Below are positions 8,340 to 17,517 of a stretch of DNA of 35,278 bases, piece by piece. The translations under genes were made by a program, and so were the position numbers. Below the pieces are notes generated by a model. That model saw only the letters and a list, made by a program, of their open reading frames with translations. It did not search any database and was not told the origin of the DNA. How positions within the stretch are numbered: position 1 is the stretch's first letter; each line of letters begins with the position of its first letter. The DNA lies in the NCBI GenBank assembly GCA_016208165.1, contig JACQYL010000037.1, positions 1 through 35,278 of the forward strand, in the 5' to 3' direction. Source of the stretch: Deltaproteobacteria bacterium (GTDB lineage Bacteria; Desulfobacterota; Desulfarculia; JACQYL01).

Positions 8340-8758
8340 GTGAAATAAGACGGGCAATCGAGGGCGTTCGCACTCGTTCATCGAATCGGCCGTCACCTGT
8401 TCGGACGCACGCACACTCCCGCCGGGGCCGTATTCTCCGCCCGCAATTCCGATGGAATCGTCCGGTTCAGGAACGAACAGGATCTTCACTCCTTTATAGC
8501 CTTTTTTCACGTATCTGCCCAGTGCCTTCGCATAATTGTCGTTAAGGCACCGGGTGTCCACCTGGGGGATAAACAGTGATTCTGTGCGGCCTTAGGGAGA
8601 AGTTCAAGGGCATTATCGCCGGCATGAATGGTTTCCTCCGTAATGAAACGGTAATATGCTCTTGGCGCCATGGGGAGAGCTTCGCTCAAGCTCCGCGGCG
8701 TCTCTTCGAACATCAAGAGACAGCCCCCGCCGAAGCCGCGCCCGTGACCGAAGTCCAA
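8340..8758 (-). pseudogene. Frameshifted gene fragment cut by repeat element 3
   Basis: Two minus-strand frames read as one interrupted protein. The first runs from the edge of element 3 (DFGHGRGFGGGCLLMFEE, then APRAYYRFITEETIHAGDN, KAAQNHCLSP). The second continues after a C run near 8570 with VDTRCLNDNYAKALGRYVK and KGVKILFVPEPDDSIGIAG. A single extra C would join them. The 5' part is missing where the repeat element begins. The family is unknown to me. The alternative is that both frames are chance. Confidence 0.4.
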
Positions 8759-9085
8759 TGTGGGCTTGGGGACGGGGTTGATTTTGTGCGTTTCTATTCT
8801 TCAATGTACAATGCATGATCCGAGGCAATCTGTCTGCCTCTGCTGACCGCCCGGCTGAACGCCGATTTTTTCGCCCTCGTTCCCAAGTGAAACTTGGGAA
8901 CGAGGGATGAAGTTCCACTTGAGAACGAGGGATAACATGGGCGTCCCCATTATGTCTTCGTTCCATCACTCGGCGGATGATGTGATGCAACGCCCCCGAC
9001 GCATCAATGCGTGCTTTTCGTGGCATGAGGTTTCTATGTCATAGATGATGAAACAAAGAAACGCGCAAATTCAACCCCGTCCCCC
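8757..9085 (-). mobile_element. RAYT-derived repeat element, copy 3 (both ends intact)
   Basis: This compact element has both termini: GGGGACGGGGTTGATTTTGT at the left (8769-8788) and the inverted form ending in AAATTCAACCCCGTCCCC at the right (to about 9084). Just inside the right end the RAYT start codon (9026, leftward) and 23-24 codons survive (MPRKARIDASGALHHIIRRV, then MERR). After an internal deletion comes the segment with a 15-base palindrome. Copy 4 has the same deletion junction, so this form has itself multiplied, behaving like a MITE. A leftward open frame from 9026 is only a read-through of the element. Confidence 0.8.
8874..8906. repeat. 15-base perfect palindrome in element 3
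   Basis: CCCTCGTTCCCAAGT (8874-8888) and ACTTGGGAACGAGGG (8892-8906) are exact reverse complements around GAA. Transcribed, this is a strong hairpin. Degraded relatives are in elements 2 and 4. Confidence 0.85.
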
Positions 9086-9656
9086 TTTTTCTCACGGCAT
9101 TCCCGGAGATCCCGCAGACGCAGCCTATGACGGAAACCCGTCATATTGCCAAGCGCACGCGGATGGAGTTAAAATGGGTAGGAGCTCAGAGCCCGGTTTC
9201 ATGATAAGCAAGGGGGTCTCCGGACACAAATGCAAGCCGGGATTGTGTAGTATCCGGGATCGTACGTGTGGAACAGTGGGGCGCTCATCTCTCTGGAAAA
9301 GGAAGCGACCGGGTTGGGGATACAGCGCCTCTGGAAATGGACCCGCATAGGAACCGATTTCCCGGTGCGGGCGTGATTGAAGAAAAAGCGAAGCAATTGC
9401 AATGTCGCGGGCGGACTGCCCTGACGAAGCGCGCGCCTCTTCGATTGATTAAAGGGCATGTTTCGGCCGTACGCTAAGGACTCGAATTCCCGGAAGAAGG
9501 GCCAAGGCCAGGGGAAAATAGGCACGGTGTCCCCCGCATTCCCCGATCATTGCTGTCACCCCCAGGCGCTCGTTCCTATTCGGCACGGACGACGGTTGGA
9601 AATTATCGGCCGAACCATGTCCTCATAGGCACAACGCGCGCAATAAGGAACCGCGA
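9086..9656. other. Intergenic stretch without a recognisable gene
   Basis: No convincing coding frame is present. The only item noted is GGGGAAAATAGGCACGGTGT followed by CCCCC at 9511-9535. This looks like a solitary end of a second repeat family (a C-run ending preceded by an AATAGGCAC motif). An open frame of 108 codons on the minus strand (9199-9525) resembles nothing I know. Confidence 0.4.
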
Positions 9657-11987
9657 ATGAATACCCATCCACAATCGTTACGTGTCTTGTTCCTCGAGGA
9701 CGTTCCCAGTGACGCCGAGCTGGCCATGCGCCTGTTGCGGCGGGCGGGGATCTCGTGCGAGGAGCGGGTAATCGAAACCCGGCAGGACATGCTCCGGGAA
9801 CTGGACGTCTTCGGACCCGATATCATCCTTTCTGACTATACCATGCCGCAGTTCAGCGGCTTGGAGGCGCTCGAGATCCGGAACCAACGCGCGCCGGACC
9901 TGCCGTTTGTGATGGTCACCGTTTCCATCGACGAGCAGACCGCGGTTGAATGCATAAAGCGTGGAGCGGACGACTATGTCAACAAGGACCATCTCGCGCG
10001 TCTGCCGCGCGCGGTTAGAGCCGCGTTGGAGAAGAAGCGCCTCCAACTGGCTGAGCGCGAGGCGCAGGACGAGCTGAAACGCACAACGCAAGAATGGCGC
10101 GCGACTTTCGATGCCGTGCGCGACGGAGTGGCGCTGTTGGATGTGGACCGGAAGATCCTGCGGTGCAACAACGCCTTTCGCGAGATTGTGGGCAAGCCTT
10201 TGGACGATATCATCGGCCAGGCGGTCCACCGGGTCGTTCACGGGTTTGACCAGCCGCCCACCCAATGTCCCGCCCTACGCGCGAGCCGCTCGCTGCGGCG
10301 TGAGACCTGGCAGATCCCGGTCAACGACCGCTGGCTCGACCTCGTCGCGGATCCCATCCTCGGCGAGGACGGCCGACTCACCGGTATCGTTCACATAGTG
10401 GCGGACATCACCGAGCGCAAACAGGCCGAGGAAGCGCTTCGGGAAAGCGAGGAGAAGTATCGTCTCCTGTTCGAGAGTTCCCACGACCCCATCATGACCT
10501 TGGCGCCGCCTTCGTGGAAGTACACCAGTGGCAATGCTTCCGCCATCAGGTTGTTCCGTGCTTGCGACGAGAACGATTTCATTTCCAGGGCGCCCTGGGA
10601 GTATTCGCCGGAGCGCCAGGCCGACGGCATCCTGTCGTATGAAAAGGCGGGAGAAATGATCGACACGGCCATGCGAGACGGTTCGCATTTCTTCGAGTGG
10701 AGGCACAAGCGCCTGGACGGTGAGGAGTTTCCCGCGACGGTTCTGCTGACCCGGTTCGAGCTGAACGGCAGGACCCTGTTGCAGGCCACCGTGCGTGACA
10801 TCTCGGAGTCCATGCGGCTGGAGGCCGAGAGGGAAAAACTGCGGGATCAACTGCTTCATGCCCAGAAAATGGAGTCCATCGGCCGCCTGGCCGGGGGCGT
10901 GGCGCATGATTTGAACAACTTGCTTTCCCCCATCCTGGGCTACAGCGAAATGTTACTGGAAGACCTGGGTAAACATGACGTGCGCCGTGAGTCGGTAGGT
11001 GAAATACTGCGGGCTGGAATTCGCGCCCGGGACCTGGTGCGTCAGCTGCTGGCCTTCAGCCGCAAGCAGACCCTGGAATTCAAATCGGTGAACATCAACC
11101 AGACGATCGAGGGCTTTGAAAAACTACTGCGCCGCACCATTCCTGAAGACATCGGGATACAGGTGATTTCGTCGCCCGAGATCCCCGCGGTCATGGCGGA
11201 TGTCGGCCAGATCGAGCAAGTGATCATGAACCTGGCGGTCAACGCCGCTGACGCCATGCCGGGCGGCGGTAAGCTGACTATCGAGACCGCGGTGACAGAC
11301 CTGGATGAAGCATATGCGGCAACGCATCCGGACGTGGAACCCGGACGGTACGTCAGACTGGCCTTTAGTGATACCGGATGCGGCATGGATGCCGAGACCC
11401 GCCGTCGTATTTTCGAGCCTTTCTTTTCCACGAAGGGCGAGCGGGGGACGGGTCTGGGCTTGGCCACGGTTTACGGCATCGTAAAACAGCACGGCGGCAA
11501 TATCTGGATTTACAGCGAACCCGGCAACGGAACTACTTTCAAGATCTACCTGCCCGTTGCCGAGAAAGCGGACATCGGAGAGAGCACCGGCAAGAAGACG
11601 ACCACGGATCTAAGAGGCTCTGAAACCGTTCTGCTGGTTGAGGATGAAGAGCAGGTCCGCGTCCTGGCTAACGCCATACTCACGCGGCAGGGCTATGCGG
11701 TGCTGGTGGCAAAGCACAGCGCCGAGGCGCTTCTGGTGTTGGAAGGGCACAACGGCGCGGTGAACCTGTTGTTGACCGACGTTGTCATGCCCGGAATGAA
11801 CGGAAGGGAGCTGTACAACAGGTGCGTTGAGAAGCATCCGGACCTGAAGGTGCTGTATATGTCCGGCTACACCGACAATGTCATCGCTCACCGCGGTGTC
11901 TTGGAGGAAGGGGTTCATTTCATCCAAAAACCCTTTTCGGTCCAGACCTTAGCCTCCAAAGTGAGGGAGGCGTTGGAGAGAGATTGA
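9657..11987 (+). CDS. Hybrid histidine kinase, REC-PAS-PAS-HisKA-HATPase-REC
   Basis: This 776-residue soluble sensor kinase has no membrane segment. Its order is a receiver (about 8-125, Asp60 in IILSDYTMP), a PAS domain (145-258) and a second PAS (262-390). Next is a HisKA dimerisation helix (401-470, phospho-acceptor His417 in GGVAHDLNNLLSPILGYSEM). The ATPase domain (515-635) has N box around Asn529 (VIMNLAVNAADAMPGGG), G boxes DTGCGMD and GTGLGLATVYGIVK. A C-terminal receiver follows (656-774, Asp708 in LLLTDVVMPGMNG, Lys758). All catalytic residues are present. Having receivers at both ends suggests it is itself an intermediate in a phosphorelay. The start ATG at 9657 follows a modest AAGGAA. 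Input and output partners are not in the window. Confidence 0.93.
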   Translation: MNTHPQSLRVLFLEDVPSDAELAMRLLRRAGISCEERVIETRQDMLRELDVFGPDIILSDYTMPQFSGLEALEIRNQRAPDLPFVMVTVSIDEQTAVECIKRGADDYVNKDHLARLPRAVRAALEKKRLQLAEREAQDELKRTTQEWRATFDAVRDGVALLDVDRKILRCNNAFREIVGKPLDDIIGQAVHRVVHGFDQPPTQCPALRASRSLRRETWQIPVNDRWLDLVADPILGEDGRLTGIVHIVADITERKQAEEALRESEEKYRLLFESSHDPIMTLAPPSWKYTSGNASAIRLFRACDENDFISRAPWEYSPERQADGILSYEKAGEMIDTAMRDGSHFFEWRHKRLDGEEFPATVLLTRFELNGRTLLQATVRDISESMRLEAEREKLRDQLLHAQKMESIGRLAGGVAHDLNNLLSPILGYSEMLLEDLGKHDVRRESVGEILRAGIRARDLVRQLLAFSRKQTLEFKSVNINQTIEGFEKLLRRTIPEDIGIQVISSPEIPAVMADVGQIEQVIMNLAVNAADAMPGGGKLTIETAVTDLDEAYAATHPDVEPGRYVRLAFSDTGCGMDAETRRRIFEPFFSTKGERGTGLGLATVYGIVKQHGGNIWIYSEPGNGTTFKIYLPVAEKADIGESTGKKTTTDLRGSETVLLVEDEEQVRVLANAILTRQGYAVLVAKHSAEALLVLEGHNGAVNLLLTDVVMPGMNGRELYNRCVEKHPDLKVLYMSGYTDNVIAHRGVLEEGVHFIQKPFSVQTLASKVREALERD

Positions 11988-12125
11988 GTGCGTGGGACGG
12001 GCATGAAAGGTAATCAAGTCTACTCTTGGAGCTTGATGTCCATGATCCTAATTAAGTGCATGCTTTTATATAGAATTTATCTGCCCATCTCGCTTTGGCC
12101 AAGATGGTTTTGGGGCTGTCTATTC

Positions 12126-12159
12126 GCGGCGACTCGATAGAGCCATCGAGAATCGCCGC
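12126..12159 (+). terminator. Hairpin downstream of hybrid kinase
   Basis: GCGGCGACTCGAT pairs with ATCGAGAATCGCCGC, leaving a two-base bulge and a short AGAGCC loop. No T run follows, so it may be only a structured 3' end about 140 bases after the kinase stop. Confidence 0.3.
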
Positions 12160-12258
12160 CGTGCGTTAATCCATTACGGCCCGGAAAAACTCCCCAGGAT
12201 ATTTACATGGGTCGAAACGTCCAATCCCGGACCTACCGGAATCTCCTGCCCGCCATGT

Positions 12259-12350
12259 GTGGGCTTGGGGACGGGGTTGATTTTGTGCGTTTCTATTCTT
12301 CAAGGTGGGCTTGGGGACGGGGTTGATTTTGTGCGTTTCTATTCTTCAAG
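12259..12350. repeat. Perfect tandem duplication of element left end (2 x 46 bp)
   Basis: Both units begin GTGGGCTTGGGGACGGGG and end CTATTCTTCAAG with no difference between them, so the duplication is recent or maintained. Confidence 0.9.
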
Positions 12351-12605
12351 GGACAATATATTATCCGAAGCGATCTGTCTGCCTCTGCTTACAGCCCTGC
12401 TGACCGCCGGTTTTTTCGCTTTCGTTCCCAAGTGAAACTTGGGAAGAGAGATAGCATGGGCGTCCCCATTATGTCTTCGTTCCATCACTCGGCAGATGAT
12501 GTGATGCAACGCCCCCGGCGCGTCCATGCGTGCTTTTAGCGGCATGAAGTTTCCATTTCATAGACGATGAAACAAAGAAACGCGCAAATTCAACCCCGTC
12601 CCCCC
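12259..12605 (-). mobile_element. RAYT-derived repeat element, copy 4, with duplicated left end
   Basis: This has the same structure as copy 3. The right end with AAATTCAACCCCGTCCCC runs to about 12604. The RAYT start is at 12545 reading leftward (MPLKARMDAPGALHHIICRV, then MERR), and the deletion junction matches copy 3. The left end is present twice as a perfect 46-base tandem repeat (12259-12304 and 12305-12350). The internal palindrome is decayed on one side. Confidence 0.8.
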
Positions 12606-12791
12606 TTTTCATAGCGGCCACGGATGGGAAAACATATAAGGTGGAAGATTTCAGCACAATTGCTGAAAGCCCGCGCAACGTGGGTTTTGCACTCCAAATA
12701 CGTTGACGAGGTCGCGTTTTTGTGCCATACGTGCCTTTCCCTTTTCGGGCAATGCATATCAATTCGGTATAGAACTATGGTGAGATGAAAA

Positions 12792-13115
12792 ATGGAAACC
12801 AAAACGAACAAATTGCAGGGATTTCAGAGGAAATACCTGAGAGGTATCGCCCACGACATGAAACCGGTGGTCTTTATCGGTAAGAAAGGGCTTACCGAGG
12901 GGTTGGACCGCTCCATAAACGATGCATTGACGGCCCATGAACTCATCAAGGTGAAATACATCGACTTCAAGGACAAGGAAAACAAGACGGAGATCTCCGG
13001 CATTATCGAGGAGACCCATGACTGCCAAATGGTGGGTATGATCGGTCACACAGCCATCTTCTACCGCCAACACCCGGACGAGGAAAAACGCAAAATCGCC
13101 GTTCCTTCGAGTTAG
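12792..13115 (+). CDS. yhbY: YhbY-family RNA-binding protein (CRM domain)
   Basis: This 107-residue protein consists of one CRM domain. The hallmarks are LQGFQRKYLRGIAHDMKPVV near the start, the GKKG loop (residues 30-33, IGKKGLTEGL), ELIKVKYIDF and a C-terminal hydrophobic strand VGMIGHTAIFYR. Family members bind precursors of the large ribosomal subunit in bacteria. It is a stand-alone gene here, with a possible -35 TTGACG at 12703 and a weak GGTGAG ribosome site. The length is typical. The gene lies directly right of repeat element 4, at the point where sequence returns to core-type genes. Confidence 0.92.
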   Translation: METKTNKLQGFQRKYLRGIAHDMKPVVFIGKKGLTEGLDRSINDALTAHELIKVKYIDFKDKENKTEISGIIEETHDCQMVGMIGHTAIFYRQHPDEEKRKIAVPSS

Positions 13116-13422
13116 TCCGAGGGCCCCGACGTATCTTTCCCTATCCCTCTTTTCCCTCAGCACTCCTGTCTCGACCTATGGGGCTATCTATGTGGGAGTT
13201 TACTCAAGAGGCTCGTTTACCGACAAGGCGTCAACGGCCCGCAAGATCCCCATCGTCATCCGCGGGGACCCCTTGAGCCGGAACGTGTGTGAAGAGGTTT
13301 AAAGCGATTGTCCAGCCAACTATGCTATCGAAGGCGTCCGTAATTGCGTCCAATTAAATGCGCATTCGACGAGGGCCCTTGGCGACATTTCCATAAAGGT
13401 TCCCGGTCGGAAGCGCGAGACC
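13116..13422. other. Intergenic stretch, nothing recognised
   Basis: This lies between the converging yhbY and the following minus-strand gene. There is no supported gene and no clear terminator; a short frame ending at 13302 lacks a start codon and similarity. Confidence 0.4.
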
Positions 13423-14319
13423 TCATTTCGCGTCGACGGGGACGCTAGCCAATTCGTAAAGAGGCATCAAACGATTGAACAGGGTTGATATCTCCTCCAC
13501 AATATTTTCTCCTTTGGCCAGCGTTTCCTCTTTGCTCGTCACCTTCTGAATTCTAAGATCGATCTGTCTTGAATCGGATAATGCCGCCAAAAAGGAGGAT
13601 AGGGACTCGATCTTGTTCTGTATTTTATCGCTCTTCAACTCCCAATCCTTGTCATGGACCGTGATATCATGGGTGAAGCTTTTCATCGAAGCATCGTGGA
13701 TTATAAGGTCATGGGCCACAACGATCTGTTTCAGCCAGTTTTCATTTTCCTTTCTGGCCAGCCAGATCTTGAAAGGATTCCAGCCTTCCAATTCATCCCT
13801 TCTATCGGCAGCTGAACGCTGAATATGGATGCCGTAATACAGACTCTTCTGATCGACCCGAGCAAAAAAACCGATGCCGTAATTAGAGCCCTGTCGGTTG
13901 TGTCGTTTCCCATCCATCCAGTGAACTTCGGGCTGCCTCAAAATCGCCCGTGAGCTAAAAGCTGTTCTCCCGGTACGGAGTTGCTTAATCACAGCGCTGC
14001 CGATATTGTCTTGACGCCGCCAATCCGTATCCTTGGAAGTATCCTTAAAGTCCGCGGATTTGAATCCGGAGAATCCTGCACTTCCTTTCTTCTTATGTTC
14101 TTTACGCTTTTGTTGTTTTTCATCTTTTTCCTGCTTCTCGGACTCTTTTTCCCGCGTCATTCTTTCAATTATTCTGCTCTGCAGATCTACGGTCGTGACG
14201 ATCTCGTTTCCATCTTTCCATCGAATTAACATTGAGTCGTCGTCAATTGAAATGACCTCGTAAATGCCTTTCATATTTTCATACATGAGTCCGACTTCGA
14301 ATTTTAATAGATTCGCCAT
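13423..14319 (-). CDS. Unknown protein: SH3-like N-terminus, basic linker, C-terminal domain
   Basis: I do not recognise the family. Starting from the ATG at 14319, which has a strong AGGAGG just upstream, the product has 298 residues; an upstream extension to 14463 is unlikely. Residues 1-52 look like a small SH3/KOW-like beta barrel (FEVGLMYENMKGIYEVISID, then MLIRWKDGNEIVTTVDLQ). Residues 55-82 are a very charged Lys/Glu/Gln linker. Residues 110-290 form a separate domain with YGIGFFARVDQKSLYYGIHI and a helical end. There is no membrane or signal segment. No operon partner is apparent. Confidence 0.7.
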   Translation of the reverse strand: MANLLKFEVGLMYENMKGIYEVISIDDDSMLIRWKDGNEIVTTVDLQSRIIERMTREKESEKQEKDEKQQKRKEHKKKGSAGFSGFKSADFKDTSKDTDWRRQDNIGSAVIKQLRTGRTAFSSRAILRQPEVHWMDGKRHNRQGSNYGIGFFARVDQKSLYYGIHIQRSAADRRDELEGWNPFKIWLARKENENWLKQIVVAHDLIIHDASMKSFTHDITVHDKDWELKSDKIQNKIESLSSFLAALSDSRQIDLRIQKVTSKEETLAKGENIVEEISTLFNRLMPLYELASVPVDAK

Positions 14320-15559
14320 GTTTCCTCCTAATATTCCTTGTCGATGTTTACCATTACCATGGGCTTGGAAGAAAAAGTAACGGTGGACAGGGCAAGGCTT
14401 TGTAAGTGTACGCGTAATATTGCCGTGATTGTCGGTTAACGACAAGCAGTTCGTCATCGTCAAAAAACAGCTTCGTCGAGCGATCTTCAGAAGAACGGTA
14501 TGACGCCATCACCGGTTCAGCGATTTTGGTGGCATGCAGTTCGGTGGGAAACAGGTCGGCGGAGCGAAGTTGCGACCGGAAGCAAAATTAGAGGAAGCCT
14601 GAATGTGTTTTGCCGGCGGCGCTTTCCGCCGCGTCTATCGCCATCACCTCCCTAATGTCCACTTCACCGCTTGTCAGTGTGGGGGCGAGCCTCACTGAAA
14701 CGATTATTCCAGCCCTGATCCGGATTTCCGAAGGTACCGCTGTTATATCCTGCGTCTCTCTTTTCTGAAACTAGTTTGAGGGTGATTTGTTGGAAATTCA
14801 CACCCGGATCTCGTCTATCCATCGCACATGTGCCAGCATGAGTGCAATTGTACTATCTTTATTTAAAATAAGCACGAAATATTTAAAAATCATGAATTCC
14901 GTGCAGATTTCAAACGGAATAGCAAATATGTGAATGAATCTGTATCGTTCGGGGGAGGCTCGAGATTCTGATTTCGAAGCCGAGTAACCGTCACACAAGA
15001 TCAACTTGAGCCAAGAGAAGATTTGCTCCGTTGGCTCAGCCTCGACCAGCCGTCATTCCGCTGTATCCGGGAAATAGTTCGGAGACCGTGGAGTCGGTGT
15101 GCAATTCAGTCGTTACACTCGTTGCAACAGCTGCTGCTGATGGGAAACCTCCGAGGTGGAATAGTTCAAACCAGACATCCCGTGGCGCTCAAAGCGATCC
15201 AAATTGTCCCTGTCCGTTCTAAGCAGAACAAACCCAGTTTTTCATAAGGATGATTCAAATCCACAAGGCGCCTCTCTTGCGATTTGTTCGGGTGGATTGC
15301 CGGACGGCGGCGACAATCCCGGACTGATCTCCGTGGTGCGTTACATCCATTTAGGTGACCGAACTGAATCAAAGTCAAGCCGTTCCTGATCCGATGAGCT
15401 CGTGCTTGCCCAGGCTAGGGTAACAGCCGCCCCAAATAGGGTGTTCACCGCATGGTCAAGGAGGGGAAACAAGGGTTATGCTCAAGAGAAGGCGATGGCC
15501 AAGTAATGGAGCCGTCCCGCCGGCTCCGGAAGTCAGAAACCCGCAAAAGGGGGTACGGA
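14320..15559. other. Long intergenic region, possible decayed ORF at 14354-14509
   Basis: No convincing gene is present in about 1.2 kb. On the minus strand 14354-14509 a 51-codon frame (MASYRSSEDRSTKLFFDDDE and onward to a TAA) has protein-like composition. It is preceded in frame by FPTELHATKIAEP back to a stop near 14590, and could be the tail of a lost gene. A small hairpin lies near 14610. No riboswitch or RNA gene was recognised upstream of the cytochrome. Confidence 0.35.
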
Positions 15560-17269
15560 ATGAAGGAAAGAGTAATGGGAAGGAACCAGGTTCGTGTGGG
15601 GATGCTGTTTGTGATTTGCTCTATTGGAGTCGTTTTTGCCTTATCCGGTCAAGCCGTTGGTGGAAGACACGGCGGTGGGGGTGGAGGAGGAGGGGGAGGC
15701 ATGATGAGTACGACCCTGAGCACCTTCCAGACCGCGGATTTTGTCGGTTCCGGCGTGTGTGCTTTGTGCCACAGCGGACTCACGGATAGTGCCGGACAAA
15801 ACGTATCCATCGACGCCCACTGGAGATCCACCATGATGGGCAACTCATCCAAAGATCCCCTGTGGCAGGCGAAGATCAGCTCGGAAATCAGTCGCAACCC
15901 GGCTCTCAAAGCGGTAATTGAAGAAAAATGCTCCCGCTGCCATATGGGTATGGCGCGCTATCAGGCGATGACGGACGGGACGGAAGTGAGCGTGCTCTCC
16001 CCCGGATTCCTGAACGCGAATCACCCCCTCCATACGGCCGCCATGGACGGCGTGTCCTGCACCCTCTGTCATCAAGTGCAGGAGGAAAATCTCGGTACGA
16101 TTGACAGTTTCACCGGTCTTTATATCATCGATACGCTCAGCTCGCCTCCATATCGCCTTGCTTTCGGTCCCTATAACAATCCTTTCAAGAACCCTATGGA
16201 GATGCACTCCGGGTTTTCGCCTACGGCCGGGACCCAGGCGATCGATTCGGCCCTTTGCGGCAGTTGTCACACCCTCTTTACACCGTCGGTGGACGCCGGT
16301 GGGAACGTCCTCGGCGAGTTCCCGGAGCAGACCACGTTTCTCGAATGGGAGCATGCAGTCCAGGGCGCCGGAGGCCTGACCGTCAAGACCTGTCAGGACT
16401 GCCATATGCCTGACGCCAACGGATCCGTGGTCATCAGCAATCGGCCGAGACGGCTTTCCCCGCGCAGTCCCTTCGGGCAGCATCATTTTGTCGGCGGGAA
16501 CGCTTTCATGGTGAATCTCCTCAAGGCGAACAGCGCTGCACTGGGTGTGACGGCAGACGCTTCGCACCTGGACGCGACCATAGCCAGGACCGATGCGCAA
16601 TTGCAGGGGAAGACCGCCACGGTTGTCATCGATTCGGCGTCCGTTGAGCAAGGCCTCCTGACGTTGAACCTAACCGTTGAAAACCGATCGGGCCATAAGT
16701 TTCCCAGCGGAATTCCGGCCAGGCGTTCTTGGCTGCACGTCACGGTGAAGGACGGGGCGGGCCGGGTCCTCTTCGAGTCGGGCGCTCCCCAAACGAATGG
16801 GAGTATCGCCGGAAACGACGCCGATGCGGACCCTGATGCGTACGAACCTCATTACGACCTCATCACCTCAGTGGACGAGGTCCAGATCTACGAGCCCATT
16901 ATGCTCGACAGCTCCGGCCGCGTCACTTATACGCTGCTTAGAGCCTATTCCTATGCGAAGGACAACCGGTTGTTGCCCGTAGGGTTTGACAAGTTGTCCG
17001 CTCCAGTGGACGTGGCCGCATGGGGCCAGGCCGCGGATGACGGGAATTTCACGGCCGGACAGGACCGGGTCACATATCAGGTGGATGTATCGGGAAGCGC
17101 CGGGCGGTTGACCGTTGTGGCCGAGCTCCTCTATCAGGCCGTGTCCTATCCGTTTGCAGAGAACTTGAGGCAGGATGGAACCGAACTGACCACCCGTTTC
17201 CTGGGACAGTATGATGTTGCCGGAAAGGCGCCCAGGCTGGTGGCCACGACCCAGGCCTTTGTTCAGTAG
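15560..17269 (+). CDS. Five-haem c-type cytochrome, exported
   Basis: This 569-residue protein is predicted to be periplasmic or outer-surface and to act in electron transfer. It has a signal peptide (about 1-33, GMLFVICSIGVVFALSG). A run of ten glycines follows, then five CxxCH haem sites: CALCH (about residue 67), CSRCH (124), CTLCH (167), CGSCH (233) and CQDCH (278). The order and spacing resemble the cytochrome c554-like multihaem group. Residues 320-569 have no haem sites and look like a beta-rich domain (LTLNLTVENRSGHKFPSGIP). I chose ATG 15560 because it lies just before the signal peptide with a GGGGG stretch upstream; ATG 15575 (AAGGAAAG upstream) is equally possible, and the open frame extends to 15452. 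It stands alone. Confidence 0.88.
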   Translation: MKERVMGRNQVRVGMLFVICSIGVVFALSGQAVGGRHGGGGGGGGGGMMSTTLSTFQTADFVGSGVCALCHSGLTDSAGQNVSIDAHWRSTMMGNSSKDPLWQAKISSEISRNPALKAVIEEKCSRCHMGMARYQAMTDGTEVSVLSPGFLNANHPLHTAAMDGVSCTLCHQVQEENLGTIDSFTGLYIIDTLSSPPYRLAFGPYNNPFKNPMEMHSGFSPTAGTQAIDSALCGSCHTLFTPSVDAGGNVLGEFPEQTTFLEWEHAVQGAGGLTVKTCQDCHMPDANGSVVISNRPRRLSPRSPFGQHHFVGGNAFMVNLLKANSAALGVTADASHLDATIARTDAQLQGKTATVVIDSASVEQGLLTLNLTVENRSGHKFPSGIPARRSWLHVTVKDGAGRVLFESGAPQTNGSIAGNDADADPDAYEPHYDLITSVDEVQIYEPIMLDSSGRVTYTLLRAYSYAKDNRLLPVGFDKLSAPVDVAAWGQAADDGNFTAGQDRVTYQVDVSGSAGRLTVVAELLYQAVSYPFAENLRQDGTELTTRFLGQYDVAGKAPRLVATTQAFVQ

Positions 17270-17378
17270 GTCGGGATTGGCTGATCCAGACAGTCAACCT
17301 GGGGTCGGAAGCCTTTGTTACCTGGGCGCAGGAGTACTAGGGGCCCTGACCCTCTCAGCGAGGTTGGGGACGTTACTG

Positions 17379-17421
17379 AAAAAAAACGGAGGTTAATCGG
17401 CGGATGAGTCCGGTTAACCTC
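17379..17421 (-). terminator. Rho-independent terminator of the DUF1579 operon
   Basis: On the minus strand GAGGTTAA (17421-17414) and TTAACCTC (17396-17389) form a stem with a 17-base loop. It is followed by CG and eight Ts (17386-17379). It lies about 100 bases after the DUF1579 stop. In the other direction the T run is poor, so it serves mainly the minus strand. Confidence 0.7.
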
Positions 17422-17517
17422 TTCTTGTATCCATTCAGGGGGATGGGTCCGTGCTTCTTCTGTGCGCTCTTTGTGTCGGAGGACGGGCCCCTCTGAATAA
17501 CGGACCATCCCTTCTCG

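Noticed and set aside
8613-9026. 137-codon minus-strand open frame beginning MPRKARIDASG
   Set aside because: Only the first 24 codons are RAYT; the rest reads through the deletion, the palindrome and the element end, so it is part of element 3 and not a gene.
9199-9525. 108-codon minus-strand frame
   Set aside because: It has no recognisable motif and begins at a probable repeat end; kept only as part of the intergenic note.
12339-12545. 68-codon minus-strand open frame beginning MPLKARMDAPG
   Set aside because: It is the same RAYT-start read-through as in element 3, inside element 4.
15130-15450. Possible c-di-GMP riboswitch before the cytochrome, as known for some deltaproteobacterial cytochromes
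   Set aside because: No GGGACGCAAAGCC-like core or GNRA hairpin was found in this leader.
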